In this document: positions 4,540 to 7,169 of the stretch, one piece after another | Position numbering within the stretch: the stretch's first letter is position 1 | Layout of the letters: each line of letters begins with the position of its first letter | Assembly: GCA_021162285.1 (NCBI GenBank) | Contig: JAGGYZ010000029.1 | Location: forward strand, 1-7,169 | Direction: 5' to 3' | From: Candidatus Fermentibacteraceae bacterium | GTDB lineage: Bacteria; Fermentibacterota; Fermentibacteria; Fermentibacterales; JCC-6 | DNA: 7,169 bases | Translations under genes and position numbers: made by a program | Notes under the pieces: model-generated | Told to the model about the DNA's origin: nothing | Database searches by the model: none | What the model saw: the letters and a program-made list of their open reading frames with translations, nothing else

Positions 4540-7020
4540 ATGCTGTTTCTACCCATTTTGTTGTCTGTGTTTGGCGCAACCGTTCCAACAGGCATTTCTC
4601 CTGTGTCCTTCTCTGCCATTGAACGGTCTCCTCTTGAAGATTATCCTGCATCTTTTCAGAACATCACAGCCCCGCTGGCACAGCCTGCAGAAGGGAACAC
4701 AGTTGTTGTGGTTGTAGCTGACTACGTGGCAGCTGCTCTGTCCGCTGAACTCACCCAGTTCCAGGCGGACCTCACTGCAGAAGGCTGGAATGTTACAGTT
4801 CAGAGTATGTCCGGGGGAACGGCATCCGACCTGAAAAACCTTGTCCTTGGAACCACGGACATAGACGGTGCAATTTTCGTGGGTTTTCTGCCAGCAGCCT
4901 GGTACGAGGAAGACTACTGGGCGCAGGAGGAATTCCCCTGTGAACTCTACTTCATGGACCTGGACGGAATCTGGACAGATACCGACTCAAACGGGTTTCT
5001 TGATTCTCACACCGGCGACGTGGCACCCGAGATATGGCTGGGCAGAATAGATGCTCACGCAGCAGATTTTGGCTCCGAGCTTCTAATGCTTTCACAGTAT
5101 TTTCAGAAGAACCATCTGTACCGTTCAGGAGCCCTCACTCCTCCCTCAAGGGCTCTGGCTTACAACGATGATGACTGGAGTTCCTACACCGACTGCGGCC
5201 TTAATTCCATATACGGCAGTTCCGGTGTTACAGTGGTAAACTCTGAAACACAGACCACTGCTGAAAACTACCTCTCCCGTCTGGGAGAAGGTTACGAATT
5301 CGTGCACCTCATGGCCCATTCATGCCCGTGGGGACATACTTTCAAGGTGCCCTCGGGGATGTCCGGTACCGTTATGGCTCCTGAAATCGCGCAGGTAAAT
5401 CCGAATACCGCCTTTCTTCAGCTTTTTTCCTGCTCCAATGCCAGGTGGACTGAAACCGGGTGTCTGGGCAACTGGTACCTGTTTGGAACAGACATGGGTC
5501 TTTTGATCTCAGGAGCGGCAAAAACAGGTTCAATGCTTGACTTTGAGTACTTCTACAATCCGGTGGGCTCCGGTTCAACTTTCGGTGAGGCATTCAGAGA
5601 CTGGTGGGAGTACGAGGCCCAGGGCGGATTCTCTTCTACAGAAAGGGCGTGGTTCTACGGAAACGCCCTTCTGGGCGACCCAACGCTGAAACCGACTGGT
5701 GCCATGGCGGTTAATGCCGGGGTTGGACACAGTTCCCGGCCAACTGATGTTTTCCCTGTATCCACCAGTTCGAAGTCAGACTGTTTCCCTGCCACGGACA
5801 CCCACGGCAGTATAACAGCCATTGCGTGGCTCACAGGAGAAAACGGAAGACTTGATGTAGCATCACGGTTCTACGACGATTCTTCAGACAGCTGGAGTCA
5901 GGTTTACATCGTAGACGCCGATGAATACTGGGACAATGCGGTGTCTGTGTGTTTTGACAATTCCGGAACCCCATGGCTTGCCTGGAGCGATTTTGACCTG
6001 TCAACCTACTCCTACAGAATAAAGACAGCACACGGTATTCCTTTTGAATCTGTTGTAACTGCAGTTCCCCAGGAAGGCTATCAGGTGTCTCCCGATCTTG
6101 CATTTACCGATAGAATGTGGCTTGTGTGGCAGGACTGGGAAGCAACCGGGGGAAGGATCATGCTGAAATCTCTGGACGGCTCGGTGCCGGTTCAGCAGCT
6201 CAGCGCATCAGGTTCATGGGCGGAATCACCTGTAATTTCAGAGGATTCCAGCGGTGATCTACATGCCATGTGGGTGAAACAGACCCCTTCGGGAAGTTCT
6301 GTTGTGTGGTGCCATGGAGATGAAACAGGTTTCAGTACACCGGAAATCATCTCAACAGGCAATTTCTGTCATTCCCCGCACATTGCTCTTGTAAACGGTG
6401 TTCTTGTGGCTGTGTGGCAGTCTGACGGAGCTGTGTCTGCTGTCAACTCCAGAATATGGGATGGATCACAGTGGGAATCTGTTAACACAGTTGCTTCAGG
6501 TGAAAAACACATGATCAACCCTGTTGTATGCACCACACCGGAGGGCGGGCAGGCTGTGTACTGGCAGGAAGGAAGGTCTGATGCCGTAGCAATGACTTCT
6601 GTTCTAACCACAGAAGGCTGGTCGGCACCTTTCCAGCCCGTCTCACCAGGCGGCCCTGTATGGAACCCTGTTGCTTCAGGCGGCGGCATCTACTGGGCAG
6701 GAACCCAGGGAGAAGACTGGAACATCTACGCTGAAGTATCAACGGGAATACAACAAGGTTCTTCTCCGGTATACCAGGCTCCTGTAATACTTAACAACCC
6801 TGTAAGCTCAAACCTTTCAATAATGTTCTCAGGCGGCGGGTATTCCTTTACCGGCATCATCAGTGTGTACGACATCGCAGGAAGAAAAGTGCTGGAAATA
6901 CCGGTTTCCGTGGAAGCCGGAGAGGTGTTTTCAGTAAACTGCTCAACTCTGCCCAGTGGTATCTACTCGCTGACCGCATACAATTCCAGTACTGCAGTGC
7001 AGTTCACACTGCTCCGCTGA
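4540..7020 (+). CDS. Secreted C25 (gingipain)-like cysteine peptidase with seven-bladed beta-propeller and C-terminal sorting-like domain
   Basis: The protein has 826 residues. Residues 1-20 look like a short signal peptide (hydrophobic MLFLPILLSVFGA), oddly without a basic residue before the core. Residues about 50-390 match the C25 caspase-like fold. VVVVVADYV (55-63) is the first strand. MDLDGIWTDTDSNGFLD (139-155) is the acidic turn seen in bacterial C25 homologues. APEIWLGRIDA (162-172) matches their P-E-x-x-x-G-R-I element. The likely catalytic dyad is His260 (HLMAHS) and Cys298 (LQLFSCSN), and ALLGDPTL (376-383) closes the domain. Residues about 400-735 contain seven hydrophobic strands, each ending in Trp (430, 482, 530, 578, 626, 675, 719), fitting a beta-propeller. 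Residues about 748-826, with NPV, VYDIAGRKV and LPSGIYSLTAY, resemble the Por-secretion (type IX) or FlgD-like C-terminal domain. Protein substrate and cleavage site preference are unknown. Family assignment is good; activity and export route are inferred. Confidence 0.85.
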   Translation: MLFLPILLSVFGATVPTGISPVSFSAIERSPLEDYPASFQNITAPLAQPAEGNTVVVVVADYVAAALSAELTQFQADLTAEGWNVTVQSMSGGTASDLKNLVLGTTDIDGAIFVGFLPAAWYEEDYWAQEEFPCELYFMDLDGIWTDTDSNGFLDSHTGDVAPEIWLGRIDAHAADFGSELLMLSQYFQKNHLYRSGALTPPSRALAYNDDDWSSYTDCGLNSIYGSSGVTVVNSETQTTAENYLSRLGEGYEFVHLMAHSCPWGHTFKVPSGMSGTVMAPEIAQVNPNTAFLQLFSCSNARWTETGCLGNWYLFGTDMGLLISGAAKTGSMLDFEYFYNPVGSGSTFGEAFRDWWEYEAQGGFSSTERAWFYGNALLGDPTLKPTGAMAVNAGVGHSSRPTDVFPVSTSSKSDCFPATDTHGSITAIAWLTGENGRLDVASRFYDDSSDSWSQVYIVDADEYWDNAVSVCFDNSGTPWLAWSDFDLSTYSYRIKTAHGIPFESVVTAVPQEGYQVSPDLAFTDRMWLVWQDWEATGGRIMLKSLDGSVPVQQLSASGSWAESPVISEDSSGDLHAMWVKQTPSGSSVVWCHGDETGFSTPEIISTGNFCHSPHIALVNGVLVAVWQSDGAVSAVNSRIWDGSQWESVNTVASGEKHMINPVVCTTPEGGQAVYWQEGRSDAVAMTSVLTTEGWSAPFQPVSPGGPVWNPVASGGGIYWAGTQGEDWNIYAEVSTGIQQGSSPVYQAPVILNNPVSSNLSIMFSGGGYSFTGIISVYDIAGRKVLEIPVSVEAGEVFSVNCSTLPSGIYSLTAYNSSTAVQFTLLR

Positions 7021-7029
7021 ACCGGGCTT

Positions 7030-7038
7030 TGATATAAT
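7030..7038 (+). promoter_or_regulatory. Extended -10 promoter for the right-edge gene
   Basis: TGATATAAT is a perfect extended -10 (TG, one base, then consensus TATAAT at 7033-7038), only 10 nt after the peptidase stop. No good -35 is found at 16-18 nt; TTCACA at 7003-7008 is too far away (24 nt). It predicts a start near 7045 and a leader of about 17 nt. This separates the last gene from the peptidase transcript. Confidence 0.6.
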
Positions 7039-7061
7039 CGGAACAAGAAGGGGGTGAACTT

Positions 7062-7169
7062 ATGAACTGGACACATCTGGGTGAAGCTGTTTTTCTCGGG
7101 CTTTCCGTGGGGCTTATGCTGTGGGTGCTAAAAAAGCACGAGGGCCAGAGCAGGCTTAAACTTTGGGTA
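7062..7169 (+). CDS. N-terminus of an unidentified membrane protein, cut by the window edge
   Basis: I translated 36 codons from ATG 7062 with no stop. AAGGGGG at 7048-7054 is a good ribosome binding site with a 7-nt spacer. The visible protein begins MNWTHLGEAVFLGLSVG, has one hydrophobic segment (about residues 9-23, ending LMLWVL), then turns basic (KKHEGQSRLK). This suggests a single N-terminal membrane anchor with the following part in the cytoplasm, by the positive-inside rule. Too little is present to name a family. Confidence 0.7.
   Translation, partial: MNWTHLGEAVFLGLSVGLMLWVLKKHEGQSRLKLWV

Noticed and set aside
1..7169. CRISPR arrays, tRNA genes, insertion sequences and phage attachment sites.
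   Set aside because: No direct repeat arrays, tRNA-like cloverleaf with CCA end, transposase-like protein or paired terminal repeats were seen.

Overview
The window reads as ordinary bacterial chromosome of intermediate GC content. The likely source is a poorly cultured bacterium from the wider Fibrobacterota-Chlorobiota-Bacteroidota (FCB) neighbourhood or a related candidate phylum such as Fermentibacterota. That placement is an inference from two proteins. One is a ProRS of the archaeal/eukaryotic-like short type. The other is a secreted C25-like peptidase ending in a Por-secretion-like C-terminal domain. No taxonomic marker gene is present.

Layout from left to right. Positions 1-311 (minus) hold the first 103 codons of purD (glycinamide ribonucleotide synthetase). 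Positions 308-1129 (minus) hold panB (ketopantoate hydroxymethyltransferase), whose stop overlaps the purD GTG start by 4 nt, so the two form a coupled operon. Positions 1130-1507 form a long divergent intergenic region. It contains a compact, highly base-paired element closed by a perfect 8-bp helix (1240-1247 with 1389-1396), followed by a plus-strand intrinsic terminator. Positions 1508-2950 (plus) hold proS (prolyl-tRNA synthetase). Positions 2954-4489 (plus) hold a polytopic membrane protein resembling GT-C-type glycosyltransferases, starting 3 nt after proS. Positions 4540-7020 (plus) hold a secreted C25/gingipain-like peptidase with a predicted seven-bladed beta-propeller and a C-terminal sorting-like domain. 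Positions 7062-7169 (plus) hold the start of an unidentified small-leader membrane protein behind a strong extended -10 promoter.

How the genes fit together: panB (pantothenate/CoA synthesis) and purD (purine synthesis) are core anabolic genes read leftward. proS and the membrane protein read rightward, probably as one transcript. The peptidase has its own ribosome binding site and a possible promoter, so it is likely an independent export unit.

The most interesting part is the panB-proS intergenic region. It carries a folded element that I cannot assign to a known RNA family. It could be a panB leader on the minus strand: there is a well-spaced promoter-like pair just upstream, and a pyrimidine tract right after the closing helix is complementary to the panB ribosome binding site. 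It could instead be a plus-strand small RNA or proS leader, since the only terminator there faces right. The sequence alone does not settle the strand.
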